A stretch of DNA of 64,000 bases from the NCBI RefSeq assembly GCF_040459645.1, contig NZ_JARVHQ010000001.1, positions 2,914,001-2,978,000 of the forward strand, in the 5' to 3' direction. Position numbers and translations under genes: made by a program. The notes under the pieces were generated by a model. It was not told the origin of the DNA. It did no database searches and worked only from the letters and a program-made list of their open reading frames with translations. The first letter of the stretch is position 1, and each line of letters begins with the position of its first letter. The stretch comes from Bacillus cereus group sp. RP43. Its GTDB lineage: Bacteria; Bacillota; Bacilli; Bacillales; Bacillaceae_G. This document shows positions 29,198 to 38,339 of this stretch, piece by piece.

Positions 29198-29383
29198 ATG
29201 AAAGCAAACGTAGGGGATACTATACTTTTTCAAAGAAATAACCTGAAAATCACTGGCTCTGTATTAAAACTGTACACTGAATCTGTCTTAGTTGAAATTA
29301 CCAATGTAAATGGTGGTACTTTTGAATTTGATCGAACTATTGTGAATCATAAAAACTATAAAATCTTAAATACAAACAAATAA
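29198..29383 (+). CDS. DUF2187 (YkvS-like) small protein
   Basis: A 61-aa protein with a KOW/SH3-like pattern: VGDTILFQRNNLKITGSVLKLYTESVLVEI followed by FDRTIVNHKNYKIL. This matches the DUF2187 family of Bacillus. GAGGAGGT precedes the ATG. A strong terminator follows 10 bases after the stop. Function is not known. Confidence 0.85.
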   Translation: MKANVGDTILFQRNNLKITGSVLKLYTESVLVEITNVNGGTFEFDRTIVNHKNYKILNTNK

Positions 29384-29390
29384 TGAAATA

Positions 29391-29430
29391 CAAAATAGTC
29401 CCTCTGTTTTATAACAGAGGGACTATTTTG
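29391..29430. terminator. Bidirectional terminator, DUF2187 gene / arsR-like gene
   Basis: CAAAATAGTCCCTCTGTT pairs with AACAGAGGGACTATTTTG around a small loop, between two convergent genes. Confidence 0.88.
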
Positions 29431-29445
29431 TACAATTAATATCTA

Positions 29446-29745
29446 TTAGTTTATATATCCTAATACATTAACAATCTTACTTGCTTTTAAATTATTAATG
29501 TAATAATAAATTTCTAATCCTCTTCTCTCTGCTTTTAGCACTTTACCTTTCATTTTTGATAAATGCTGTGAAACAGTCGATTGCGGAATATTTAATATTT
29601 CTGTTAATTGCGTTACATTACAAGTTTTACGGACACTTAATTCATTTACAATTTGTAAACGTATTGGATGCGCCATAATTTTTAAAATATCTACATCTTC
29701 TTCAGTAACTAAAGTTTTTTTTATCTCGCTCGTATATGTTGTCAT
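29446..29745 (-). CDS. ArsR-family winged-helix regulator
   Basis: A 99-aa DNA-binding protein. The winged-helix core is clear: ILKIMAHPIRLQIVNELSV, then the recognition helix NIPQSTVSQHLSKMKGK, then VLKAERRGLEIYYYIN. One cysteine (Cys39-like in VRKTCNVTQ) lies near the HTH, but the paired metal-thiol motif of ArsR/SmtB sensors is absent, so metal sensing is doubtful. The start is the ATG at 29745 behind GGGGAA; the frame is open 69 bases further up without a ribosome site. It lies in front of the alanine racemase gene's 3' end but on the same strand, with about 120 bp between. Confidence 0.9.
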   Translation of the reverse strand: MTTYTSEIKKTLVTEEDVDILKIMAHPIRLQIVNELSVRKTCNVTQLTEILNIPQSTVSQHLSKMKGKVLKAERRGLEIYYYINNLKASKIVNVLGYIN

Positions 29746-29937
29746 AAGACATTCCCCTTTTATATTGATTCCTTTTTCTTTAGATTCATTTCTAAAGAAA
29801 ACCACAATACCCAATATGCAACTCAGACCCTTATATAAAAATAATAGGATTTTATTTCATTAAAAACAGAAATGCTATTTATTTTCTTTATTTGGTACAT
29901 ATACATAATACAATTTTAATATGTGCTGCATGTGAAG

Positions 29938-31161
29938 TTAGCATAAATTTATGGTGAAGATTCTTGATTCATTTATACATAAACTGATAGGACTTCTTCG
30001 TAGTTCATTTATTATTTCGATTGGTTTATTGTCTTTTATATAGATGCGAGGTATCCTTCTACTTAACATACAAGTAATCTCATAATTAATTGTACTTAAT
30101 ATATCTGCAACGCAATCTACACTTATTGATTCCTCGCCTTGATTACCATAAAAGACCACTTCATCCCCAACATGTATTGGCATGATTTTTGTTACGTCCA
30201 ACATTAACTGGTCCATACAAATACGTCCTATAATAGGAACTTTCATACCCTTTATTAATACAAACCCTTTATTCGAGAGTTGCCTGCTGACACCATCCGC
30301 ATATCCAACCGGTATCGTCGCAATCCATTCTTCTCCTGTCGCTGTATATGTTGCTCCATAGCCAACCCCATTTCCTTTTTTTACTTTTTTGATATGCGCA
30401 ACTTTTGATTTAAATGTCAGGATAGGCTGTAACGAAATAGCTTCTTGGTTGACATCTGCAGATGGATAGAGACCGTATAACGCGATTCCAAGGCGGACCA
30501 TATTTCCTTTTGTTTCTCTCATATCAATTGTAGCAGCACTATTATTGGCATGAATCCATGGAATAACAATTTGTAACTCTTCTGCTTTGCTTACGGCTTT
30601 TTGAAATACCTCTTGTTGCATGAGAGTATACATTTTATCCCTTTCATCTGCACAAGCGAAGTGCGTGTACATTCCTTCAACCTGAATATATTTTGTACAC
30701 TTTAATGTTTGTAAAAACAATGTGACTTCATTAAGTTGTAAACCGAGTCGGCTCATTCCAGTGTCAATTTTAATATGGATGTACGCATTCTTTTCCATTT
30801 GTGAAGCAACCTCTTCTATAGCATGCAAATCCTCAATTGTATATACTGTCATGCTTAAATCATACGTAATTGCATCTACTATCGCTTCATACGGTGTGTA
30901 TCCAAAGATTAATATTGGTACTGTTATACCAGCTTCTCTAAGTTCAATTCCTTCATCTACAAAAGCAACTGCCAAGTGACTTGTGCCTGCCTCTATTACC
31001 GCCTTCGCAATCGGAACTGCCCCGTGTCCATAGGCATTCGCTTTTACAACTGTCATAATCGCTGTACCAAATGGAATAGCATGTTTGTACTGTTGGAAAT
31101 TACGTTGCAGTGCATTTAAATCAACTTCAATAATAGTATGTCTACCGTAGTTAACGTTCAT
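29938..31161 (-). CDS. alr: Alanine racemase
   Basis: PLP enzyme giving D-alanine for peptidoglycan (and controlling germination in spore-formers). Lys40 in VVKANAYGHG binds PLP; other fold III motifs are IKIDTGMSRLG, YTHFACAD, WIHANNSAA, MVRLGIALYGLYPS, GYGATYTA (catalytic Tyr region), PVGYADGVSR and GRICMDQLMLD. At 407 aa it is about 15-20 residues longer than usual; the tail after ELRRSPISLC looks non-conserved. The ATG has AGGAGG upstream. The B. cereus group carries two alr genes; which one this is cannot be settled here. Confidence 0.94.
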   Translation of the reverse strand: MNVNYGRHTIIEVDLNALQRNFQQYKHAIPFGTAIMTVVKANAYGHGAVPIAKAVIEAGTSHLAVAFVDEGIELREAGITVPILIFGYTPYEAIVDAITYDLSMTVYTIEDLHAIEEVASQMEKNAYIHIKIDTGMSRLGLQLNEVTLFLQTLKCTKYIQVEGMYTHFACADERDKMYTLMQQEVFQKAVSKAEELQIVIPWIHANNSAATIDMRETKGNMVRLGIALYGLYPSADVNQEAISLQPILTFKSKVAHIKKVKKGNGVGYGATYTATGEEWIATIPVGYADGVSRQLSNKGFVLIKGMKVPIIGRICMDQLMLDVTKIMPIHVGDEVVFYGNQGEESISVDCVADILSTINYEITCMLSRRIPRIYIKDNKPIEIINELRRSPISLCINESRIFTINLC

Positions 31162-31644
31162 AATTTATTTACCTCCTATATTAAGCTATCAAAAATGCTC
31201 TTCCTGAAGAGCCAAGTTCATGAATCCGTAAAAGTCATTAGTATTCAAACGAAAATCCGTCGGTTATTATTTTTTTAGTATTCCTTCAGTTGTTTTTATC
31301 TCGTAACCTTCCGTGAGCTAAAATCGTTAAAAATCACATTCACTCTCACCCTCATATTTTCACATATCTTCACCTATCCAAAAAGGTACACACATTATGT
31401 ATTTTTACAGTCTAGTGGTATGGTGGAGAGGTATAGATATACCTCTTTGTAATACAATTTCTTTTCGAAGTAATACTATATGAGTAATAAATATATCTAC
31501 TGTATAAAAATATTCATAAGATGACGTCATGTCCTACAACTATATAATTTAACAATTCATTTTTAAGGTAATTCCAATGTATATTAACCATTTAAATATA
31601 GTAATATATGGTTTGCGAATTGATAATTAGGAGGCTGTTGTAAA
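31162..31644. other. Intergenic region upstream of alr, with one dyad
   Basis: About 480 bp. It holds a short hairpin close to the alr start (GCTCTTCctgaaGAGC, about 31197-31212) and the dyad AGAGGTATA-GA-TATACCTCT at 31427-31446. The rest is AT-rich with no supported gene. The promoter of the small lipoprotein gene on the plus strand must lie at its right end. Confidence 0.5.
31427..31446. promoter_or_regulatory. 9-2-9 palindrome AGAGGTATA/TATACCTCT
   Basis: A perfect 9-bp inverted repeat with a two-base centre, lying in the region shared by the divergent alr gene and the small lipoprotein gene. Size and symmetry fit a dimeric repressor operator; the regulator is unknown. Confidence 0.45.
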
Positions 31645-31767
31645 GTGAATTACAAAAAAGGTATTTTAGTTGGTCTTATATGTGTATTTGTATTTTCATT
31701 AAGTGGTTGTAATTTTATCGATGGGTTTAAAAGCGGATTTGCTTCTAAAACGGAAAAGATAGAATAA
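31645..31767 (+). CDS. Small lipoprotein, 40 aa
   Basis: A GTG-initiated frame with AGGAGG ten bases upstream. The peptide has a lysine-containing start, a hydrophobic core (ILVGLICVFVFSL) and a lipobox SLSGC at about residue 23, leaving a mature lipid-anchored peptide of only some 18 residues (CNFIDGFKSGFASKTEKIE). A terminator follows 24 bases after the stop. The combination of ribosome site, lipobox and terminator makes it a convincing gene. Function unknown. Confidence 0.72.
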   Translation: MNYKKGILVGLICVFVFSLSGCNFIDGFKSGFASKTEKIE

Positions 31768-31790
31768 TAGGAGGAAAAATAAATCCGTAC

Positions 31791-31823
31791 AAAAAAGACG
31801 ACATTTTATATGTCGTCTTTTTT
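31791..31823 (+). terminator. Terminator of the small lipoprotein gene
   Basis: AAAAAAGACGACA pairs with TGTCGTCTTTTTT around seven bases. It also carries a T-run on the minus strand for the convergent AA10 gene. Confidence 0.85.
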
Positions 31824-31907
31824 GTTTCAACTTTAAAGTGAACTCTCATTATTACTTTATTGCACCAAAGCCCGTCAGTCAGTCCTTAGTTCAAAACCAG
31901 TAAAAGC

Positions 31908-33275
31908 TTACACTGTTTTCCATAATGATAAAGCATAAATCCAGTTTGGATCCCCATTTCCTTGGTAATTTTGGACAGCTTCATACACTTTCCCTTCGTG
32001 CATGACTCTATCTCCCTTTTTATATGCCTTTTTTGAATTCCACGCTTCGTATGAAGCGCTTTCAGTTTTTGTGGTAACTGTGAATACATCGCTTTGTATT
32101 GATTCATTACCAGCTACATCAACAGCTTTCACCACATATTTATATGTAGTATTAGCAAGCAAATTTTTGTCCATATGAGAAGTAGTGTTGGATGTTCCAA
32201 TTTTTTTCATTACGCCTGATATGTCTCTGTAAATATCGTAATGGTCTACACCATCATTATCGTCAGACGGACTCCACATCAGATCAACACTTGATGCTGT
32301 CGTTCCCATGCTGTGTAATCCTTTTGGCTGTGTAGGTGGTTTTGTATCAAGAATCGCTACTGATGTTTTCACTTTAACTGCCGTACTTTCTTTCGATACA
32401 TTTCCAGCTGCGTCAATCGCTTTTACAGTATAAGAGTATTCAGTACTTGGTTGTAATTGTTTATCAATAAAATGAGTTCCTGGTACTGTGTCAATAATCT
32501 CTCCATTGCGTAGGACCTGATAACCTTTTACCCCTACATTATCTGTAGAAGCGGTCCATGCTAGTTCTACACTATTTGCTGTAACTTTTGTTGCCTCAAG
32601 TCCGTTTGGATTACTTGGTGCTTCTGTGTCTGGTTTTTCATTATTGACTAGATTTACATCAATTACATTATAGAATGCATTTGCTGTATCAGCTACATCC
32701 CATACCGCTAAAATAACATGGTATCCACTACGATCAGTAGGTACGTTAATTTTGTGATTTAAATTGTTTGAAGCTGCAGAACCATCATGTTGTACAGTTC
32801 CAATTGGCTCAAAGTCAGCTCTTGTTAGCGGTTTATTTGGATTCCAATTCTTTTTCGTAATGTAGTAATGCCATTTGCTAGTTAAGTGAGGAGCTGTATA
32901 TTTCCATGTAAACGTATTCTCTCCACCAGTTATCGTATTTTTAAACCAACGATCTGCTGTTTGTTGATCTAGAATACCACCAAATTTACCACCTGCAGAA
33001 GCTATTTGTCCATCAACTGGGCCACCTTGTGGAAATCCTTTTGTAGCTTCTAAACTTTGTGGTTCATACATAACACTTCCGCAGTTCATGTTCAGTACGC
33101 CGTAATTTGGGCTACATAAAGCAGAACGACTTCCAGGTTTTTCAACAAAACCATGTGCATATGCATTTTGAGGAATGAGAGTCGTGCCTATGATTCCAGC
33201 TGTTAATGCAACGGCTCCCAGGCCTTTCTTGTTCATTTTCATGTTTTGTAGGTGTTTTAAAATTCGATTATTCAT
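31908..33275 (-). CDS. Chitin-binding lytic polysaccharide monooxygenase (AA10) with FN3 x2 and CBM
   Basis: A 455-aa secreted copper enzyme that oxidatively cuts chitin. A signal peptide ends AYA-HG, so His41 becomes the N-terminal copper ligand; the second histidine is in SKWHYYITK. The AA10 domain runs about 41-205 (HGFVEKPGSRSALC to FYNVIDVNLV). Two fibronectin type III domains follow (about 218-305 and 315-400, both with EAPSNPNGLE/KPPTQPKGL starts) and a C-terminal CBM5/12-like module (YEAWNSKKAYKKGDRVMHEGKVYEA...DPNW). Homologues in this group are annotated GbpA/CBP21-like. The upstream region has a TetR-like dyad. Confidence 0.95.
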   Translation of the reverse strand: MNNRILKHLQNMKMNKKGLGAVALTAGIIGTTLIPQNAYAHGFVEKPGSRSALCSPNYGVLNMNCGSVMYEPQSLEATKGFPQGGPVDGQIASAGGKFGGILDQQTADRWFKNTITGGENTFTWKYTAPHLTSKWHYYITKKNWNPNKPLTRADFEPIGTVQHDGSAASNNLNHKINVPTDRSGYHVILAVWDVADTANAFYNVIDVNLVNNEKPDTEAPSNPNGLEATKVTANSVELAWTASTDNVGVKGYQVLRNGEIIDTVPGTHFIDKQLQPSTEYSYTVKAIDAAGNVSKESTAVKVKTSVAILDTKPPTQPKGLHSMGTTASSVDLMWSPSDDNDGVDHYDIYRDISGVMKKIGTSNTTSHMDKNLLANTTYKYVVKAVDVAGNESIQSDVFTVTTKTESASYEAWNSKKAYKKGDRVMHEGKVYEAVQNYQGNGDPNWIYALSLWKTV

Positions 33276-33360
33276 GTTCGTATCCCCTTCTTGTTATACT
33301 TCGTAGTGTGATGAGGGCTTTGATGCAAAAGAATAACAATGAAGACACTTGTTTTGGGGA

Positions 33361-33411
33361 GTGCGTAAGAAACGCACACTTAATAATGAACGAATGTTTC
33401 ATTCATTATTA
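33361..33411. promoter_or_regulatory. Dyads upstream of the AA10 gene
   Basis: GTGCGT-N5-ACGCAC (33361-33377) is followed by the 10-bp inverted repeat TAATAATGAA (33381-33390) / TTCATTATTA (33402-33411), inside which the minus strand reads GAATG-AAA-CATTC. The nested symmetry resembles an operator of a TetR-like dimer. The region 33276-33618 holds no other gene. Confidence 0.45.
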
Positions 33412-33618
33412 TTAAATATTTAACTTTACGGATATATAATGCCATATAAACTACTAAAACTTGTGCAGAAGTTGCGCAGAAACATTGAACTTAATCCTAA
33501 CACTAGCTAAATATTAAATTCACTTAGATGCTTATACATACAACTTCTTCATTTTTAACACATGGTAGGCATTTGTATATACTATTACAAAACATATTTT
33601 TATTAGGGGGGATTTTAT

Positions 33619-33792
33619 ATGCCTACACCGTCACAAGAACAAGTTGAAGAAGCTCGTGAAACGTATGTCAGTCGTATTATTTTAGTTGGTGGATCAGCTT
33701 TATTTTTAACAGGTGGTGTTATATCGGCAATTTCAGCCTTTAAAAGTTATAACCGTTTGGCAAATACGCCACCTTCTTCAGACAACTCATAG
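33619..33792 (+). CDS. Small single-pass membrane protein, 57 aa
   Basis: ATG frame behind AGGGGGGATT. The peptide has an acidic head (SQEQVEEARETYVSR), one transmembrane segment (IILVGGSALFLTGGVISAIS) and a short hydrophilic tail (FKSYNRLANTPPSSDNS). A terminator follows 10 bases after the stop. The good ribosome site, the regular topology and the terminator support a real gene. No function is known to me. Confidence 0.72.
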   Translation: MPTPSQEQVEEARETYVSRIILVGGSALFLTGGVISAISAFKSYNRLANTPPSSDNS

Positions 33793-33801
33793 ATATATAG
33801 T

Positions 33802-33836
33802 AAAAGGCAGTCTCAACGTGAAACTGCCTTTTGTTT
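33802..33836 (+). terminator. Terminator of the 57-aa membrane protein gene
   Basis: AAAAGGCAGT pairs with ACTGCCTTTT around eleven bases, then TGTTTG. Confidence 0.8.
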
Positions 33837-33947
33837 GTCATAATGTCCACATTTAATCCACTAGCAGAATTTATCTACTTCTCTTTTGTAAGATTTCTAG
33901 TAAAGTTAGAGGTCGAACAAAGCGCGTTTCACAAACTTTGAAGAAAA

Positions 33948-33995
33948 ACGAAAAAAAATTAGGAAGGGAACATATAATCTCTTCCCTTCCTAAAG
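33948..33995 (-). terminator. Terminator of the sbcDC operon
   Basis: TTAGGAAGGGAA pairs with TTCCCTTCCTAA; on the minus strand a run of eight T follows. It lies about 90 bp after the sbcC stop. Confidence 0.85.
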
Positions 33996-34080
33996 TATTT
34001 AATATTAAAGAACAATTTCAGAAAAGCTCGACGAGGTATTCCAAAAGCGTGACTAGTAATAAAAATCGAAACAAATCTAC

Positions 34081-37000
34081 CTATTTCACCACAAACCTCG
34101 TCTTACTACACCCATCCTTCTGCTTCGTTACCTCTAATACGGCTGGCATTGCGTTTTTCAGTTCTTGAACGTGTGAAATTACGCCGATAAAGCGACCAGA
34201 TTTTTGCAAATCGATTAGGGCGTCAACCGCTTTCGTTAATGACTCTTCATCTAATGAGCCGAACCCTTCATCGATAAACATCGTTTCGATGGAAATACCA
34301 CCCTCATACGCTTGAATTACATCTGCCATTCCAAGTGCTAAGCAAAGTGATGCGTTAAATTTCTCACCGCCAGATAATGTTTTTACATCTCGGGTTTGAC
34401 CTGTGTATGCGTCGTATACATCTAAACCTAATCCACTTTGTCGATTTCTCTTTTCAACTCGTTCGCTTCGCTTTAAATAAAATTGTCCATTTGATAATTT
34501 ACGTAGTCGTTCGTTCGCAATTTGAACAATTTGTTCTAAATACTCAATTAAGATGTAACGTTCAAAGGATATACGACTATCGTTATCCCCTTTCATTACT
34601 TCATATAAATCAACAAGTTCTTGGAATGCTTTTTCTTCCTCATGAATTTGTTCATCAATTCGTTTAATATTTTCATGTAAATCCGTAATATATGATACGG
34701 CGTTTTGAGCACGTTGTCGTTTTTCTTTAATAATATCAAGGTTAATTTCCAATTCTTTCACTTGCTCATCTAATGAAGAAATGTCCGTATACTCTTTATC
34801 TTTTAATTCTGCCTTTAATTCTTCAATTTGTTTTGTAAGTACTTCTAGAGATGAGTAATAACTTTGGATTTCTTGTTGTAACTTATCCATCTCAGCATCA
34901 TTTAATTTGGATTCTCTATATGTTAATTGATCTGTAAATCCGCTTTGTTCTAGCTCTTTCATAAAGCGTGTGAAAGTCTCTTCTTTCTTCGCTTTTGCAC
35001 TATTAAATTGATTAGAAGCACTATCATGTTCTGCTTGAATACGTATATTTTCATTTTGCCAATGTTGATACGCTTCTTGTACTTTCTCCCATTCATCTTC
35101 CATTAAACGAAGTTCTTGTAGAGCTTGGTCAAACTGTACTTTCCAAGCCTGTACCGTTTGCAAGCTTTCCGGAATATTTTGCCTATCATGTTCATATGAC
35201 GTACGAAGCTGCATACACTCCATTTCAGTACGGTGCTGTATTGTTTCTACTTCATGCTTTTGTTTCTGGAGTTCTTCTACTTTTTCTTCTACGCTTTTTA
35301 TATTCACAGCAATTTGCTTACGCGTTTCTTCACTTGATTTTAACGTATTTACTTCTGCTGCTAATTGCTTTCCTTTTTGAACGAGCGCACTATATGTTTC
35401 TACTAATTCTTCTGAGCGATACCCTCGCTTTAGGACTTCTTCTATCACTTGTTCATATTGAACTCGATAGAAATTCCACTTTTCTTCTAATTGAACATGT
35501 GATTTTTCCGCAACGTTTTTCTTTTCTCTTAGTCCATTTAACTCTTTTTCATCAATTGCATTACTTTGCTCTGTAGCTTTTTTCGGGTGATCCATACTGC
35601 CACATACTGGACAAAATTCACCATCATGTAAATGAAGAGCTAATATACCAGCTTGCTCACCTAACCAGCGGCGTTCCATATTTTCATACGCACTAACTGC
35701 AAGTTGCATCTTATGAAACGCAATTTCTTTTTCTTGCTCGTATTTTTGTTTTTCTTGCCATACATCATATGCCTGCTTTAATACTTTTGCATCTTCTCGC
35801 ATATTCGTTAGTTCTTCTACTTTAGCTACATATTGTTCAAGCGCTACTTCTAATTGCTGTAATTCGCCAGACATTCTTTGTTTTTCATTTTTATGCGCTT
35901 CTAGTTGTTCATCTAACTTTTGCATACCTTCTTTTAATTTTCCTATTTGAATTTCAGCATTTTGCAAATTTAACTTTTTCTCAGCTAATGATGCAATAAT
36001 TGGTTGTAACTCTTCTAGTCTTTGAACTTGTTTTTTAGCATTTTCTCGCTCGGATGCCTTATTCTTTAATGCTTCATATTTCTCCTGAGCAAGTGCAAAA
36101 CTGTTCATTATATGCTCTTTTTTTGCGATTATCTGTTTTAACAAACTTTCAGACTGCTGTTCATATTGCATCGCTTCCTCATACCATTGCTCAAATGGTA
36201 ATAATCGCTTCGCCTGTTCCGCATGTTTAAAAGATTTTTCTTTCATTTCGATTACGGCACGGTTTTCTTGTAAAGTACTGTACTTCTCATTCTTTTGTTC
36301 TAAATCTTTGAATTTCTCATTTACAGCTTTTGCCGCATGAAAACGTGCCTCTGCTTCTTTTAATTGTTTCGTTTTGTCATTTTGTTCTAAGTGTAATTGC
36401 TCAACCTCTACATTGTAACAAATTGTTTCTTGTTCTAATGCCTCTACTACTTGATGTGTATTTACATGCTCTTGCTCCACTAATGTCTCTAATAATGCCC
36501 CATCACGTACTGGTAATTTAAATACATTACGGAAATATAGCTCACGTTCTTTTTGTTTTTCTTGTAAGACGTCTTTCCATTGTTTACGCTTTTGATCTAA
36601 TATCTCACGCATTAATTTATAACGATCTGTTTTAAAAATGCGGCGTAGTATTTCTTCTTTATTTTCCGTTTCAGATGTTAATAATTTTCGGAACTCTCCT
36701 TGCGGTAACATGACAATTTGGCTAAATTGATGTTTACTTAATCCAATTAAATCTTCAACTTTTTTATTTACATCCGTTACATGAAAACGATCGACACATG
36801 GAACTTTTTCCTCATCAATTACTTCATATAATTCGACTGCATGTCCTGTAATTGTTTTATTTCCTTGTTTTTTATGGCCCAATTGTCGTTTAATTTCATA
36901 ACTTTTTCCTTTTAATTGAAAAGTTAATTCCACACTTGTATAAACATCATCATCAGCAAATTGGCTACGAAGCATGTTTGTATCACTGCGCTCTTCTCCA

Positions 37001-37170
37001 CTAGCCTCTCCATATAATACATAACAAATCGCATCAAAAATCGTTGTCTTTCCAGCTCCTGTATTTCCAGAAATAGCGAAAATACGATGCTCACCAAGAT
37101 CTTTAAAATCGATTACTTCTTTCTGTTTATATGGACCAAATGCGGTCATTATAAGCTGAATCGGTCTCAT
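34081..37170 (-). CDS. sbcC: Exonuclease subunit SbcC
   Basis: The 1029-aa SMC/Rad50-like ATPase partner of SbcD; the complex cleaves hairpins and DNA ends in repair. The N-terminal Walker A is SGNTGAGKTTIFD, preceded by the RPIQLIMTAFGPYK start. Two long coiled coils flank a zinc-hook CPVCG near residue 520 (DGEFCPVCGSMDHPKK). The C-terminal lobe has the ABC signature TLSGGEKFNASLCLALGMAD and Walker B-D-loop MFIDEGFGSLDEESL. Its ATG overlaps the sbcD stop by four bases. Confidence 0.97.
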   Translation of the reverse strand: MRPIQLIMTAFGPYKQKEVIDFKDLGEHRIFAISGNTGAGKTTIFDAICYVLYGEASGEERSDTNMLRSQFADDDVYTSVELTFQLKGKSYEIKRQLGHKKQGNKTITGHAVELYEVIDEEKVPCVDRFHVTDVNKKVEDLIGLSKHQFSQIVMLPQGEFRKLLTSETENKEEILRRIFKTDRYKLMREILDQKRKQWKDVLQEKQKERELYFRNVFKLPVRDGALLETLVEQEHVNTHQVVEALEQETICYNVEVEQLHLEQNDKTKQLKEAEARFHAAKAVNEKFKDLEQKNEKYSTLQENRAVIEMKEKSFKHAEQAKRLLPFEQWYEEAMQYEQQSESLLKQIIAKKEHIMNSFALAQEKYEALKNKASERENAKKQVQRLEELQPIIASLAEKKLNLQNAEIQIGKLKEGMQKLDEQLEAHKNEKQRMSGELQQLEVALEQYVAKVEELTNMREDAKVLKQAYDVWQEKQKYEQEKEIAFHKMQLAVSAYENMERRWLGEQAGILALHLHDGEFCPVCGSMDHPKKATEQSNAIDEKELNGLREKKNVAEKSHVQLEEKWNFYRVQYEQVIEEVLKRGYRSEELVETYSALVQKGKQLAAEVNTLKSSEETRKQIAVNIKSVEEKVEELQKQKHEVETIQHRTEMECMQLRTSYEHDRQNIPESLQTVQAWKVQFDQALQELRLMEDEWEKVQEAYQHWQNENIRIQAEHDSASNQFNSAKAKKEETFTRFMKELEQSGFTDQLTYRESKLNDAEMDKLQQEIQSYYSSLEVLTKQIEELKAELKDKEYTDISSLDEQVKELEINLDIIKEKRQRAQNAVSYITDLHENIKRIDEQIHEEEKAFQELVDLYEVMKGDNDSRISFERYILIEYLEQIVQIANERLRKLSNGQFYLKRSERVEKRNRQSGLGLDVYDAYTGQTRDVKTLSGGEKFNASLCLALGMADVIQAYEGGISIETMFIDEGFGSLDEESLTKAVDALIDLQKSGRFIGVISHVQELKNAMPAVLEVTKQKDGCSKTRFVVK

Positions 37171-38324
37171 CCTCGTTCACCTTCCCGTTCTTGCACTGTT
37201 TGCAAAACATCTAAAAATAGACGTTCTTTCTCTTCTGATAAATCTAGCCCTTTCATTTCTTTATAAAATGCTTTTAAAAGAGATAAATCATCCGTTTTAT
37301 GTCTTGAAACAGTTACTTCATTTTCATCTGTGAACTCTCGTCTTTGAATAGATCTTTCAACATGCATTGCATTTGGGTATACAGAACGTATTTTTTCCAT
37401 TGGCTGCAAGACAGGATTTTCATCTAATAATTTCACAAATACATAATCTTCACTCACTGGATGAAGCAATAAATCGTCTATTTTCGCTTCTACTGTACGC
37501 ATTTTACGACGTGGTGTAAGTAAACGTTTTTCAATTGTTGTTTCACCTTTTTCATCCAGTTCCACAATATAATATCCTTTTTTATGCTTTTCTTCAGAAA
37601 TAGAATATGCAAGTGGTGAGCCTGAATAACGAATTGTCTCATTACGTACAAAATGCGCTTGATGTAAATGGCCAAGCGCCGTGTAATGAAACTTATCAAA
37701 ATAATGACTATTTACATATTCAGCACCACCAATTGAAAGTGGTCGTTCCGCATCACTCGTATTTTCCTCTGCCTCTCCTGAAGAAGTTACAAATGCATGT
37801 CCTACAAATATGTGTCTCGCTTCTTTATCCATCGTTTCAGAGAGTTCGTTCATAAAAATACGCATCGCGTCATCATGAGAACGAACATCTTCATTTTTCA
37901 ATATATGTCTAACAATACTTGGATCTGCATACGGAACGAGATGGAAATGAACCTCTCCGTATTCATCATTTAAAACAACAGGATTGTATGGAAATTGAAA
38001 TTGTCCAACAATATGTAATCCTTGTTTTTTCATTAAATTACTACCAAAATGTATGCGGTCCGGACTATCGTGGTTTCCTGCAACTGCGATTATTGGTGTT
38101 TGTAAATCAATAACTATCTTTTGTAATACATCATTTAATAAGTCTACTGCTTCTGTAGGTGGAATTGCTCGGTCATATAAATCTCCTGCAATAATTACAG
38201 CATCCGGTTTTTCTTCTTCAACAGCTTGTACAAACTGATCTAACACAATTTTTTGATCTTCAGTCATATATACACCATGAACAAGCTTACCTAAATGCCA
38301 ATCCGCTGTATGAAAAAACTTCAT
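37167..38324 (-). CDS. sbcD: Exonuclease subunit SbcD
   Basis: The 385-aa Mre11-like nuclease. Metal-binding phosphoesterase motifs are all present: FFHTADWHLGK, VIIAGDLYDR, AVAGNHDSPDR, FVGHAFVTSS and TALGHLHQAH, followed by the C-terminal capping domain. It is translationally coupled to sbcC (ATGA overlap) and follows the DUF2584 gene by 15 bp. Confidence 0.97.
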   Translation of the reverse strand: MKFFHTADWHLGKLVHGVYMTEDQKIVLDQFVQAVEEEKPDAVIIAGDLYDRAIPPTEAVDLLNDVLQKIVIDLQTPIIAVAGNHDSPDRIHFGSNLMKKQGLHIVGQFQFPYNPVVLNDEYGEVHFHLVPYADPSIVRHILKNEDVRSHDDAMRIFMNELSETMDKEARHIFVGHAFVTSSGEAEENTSDAERPLSIGGAEYVNSHYFDKFHYTALGHLHQAHFVRNETIRYSGSPLAYSISEEKHKKGYYIVELDEKGETTIEKRLLTPRRKMRTVEAKIDDLLLHPVSEDYVFVKLLDENPVLQPMEKIRSVYPNAMHVERSIQRREFTDENEVTVSRHKTDDLSLLKAFYKEMKGLDLSEEKERLFLDVLQTVQEREGERG

Positions 38325-38339
38325 ATTACCCTTCTCCTT

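Noticed and set aside
29446..31161. Metal-responsive ArsR operon with alr
   Set aside because: The ArsR-like protein lacks a paired-cysteine metal site, and the two genes are separated by about 190 bp with the regulator downstream.
35196..35576. 126-aa plus-strand frame inside sbcC
   Set aside because: Leucine-rich shadow of the coiled-coil region; no ribosome site.
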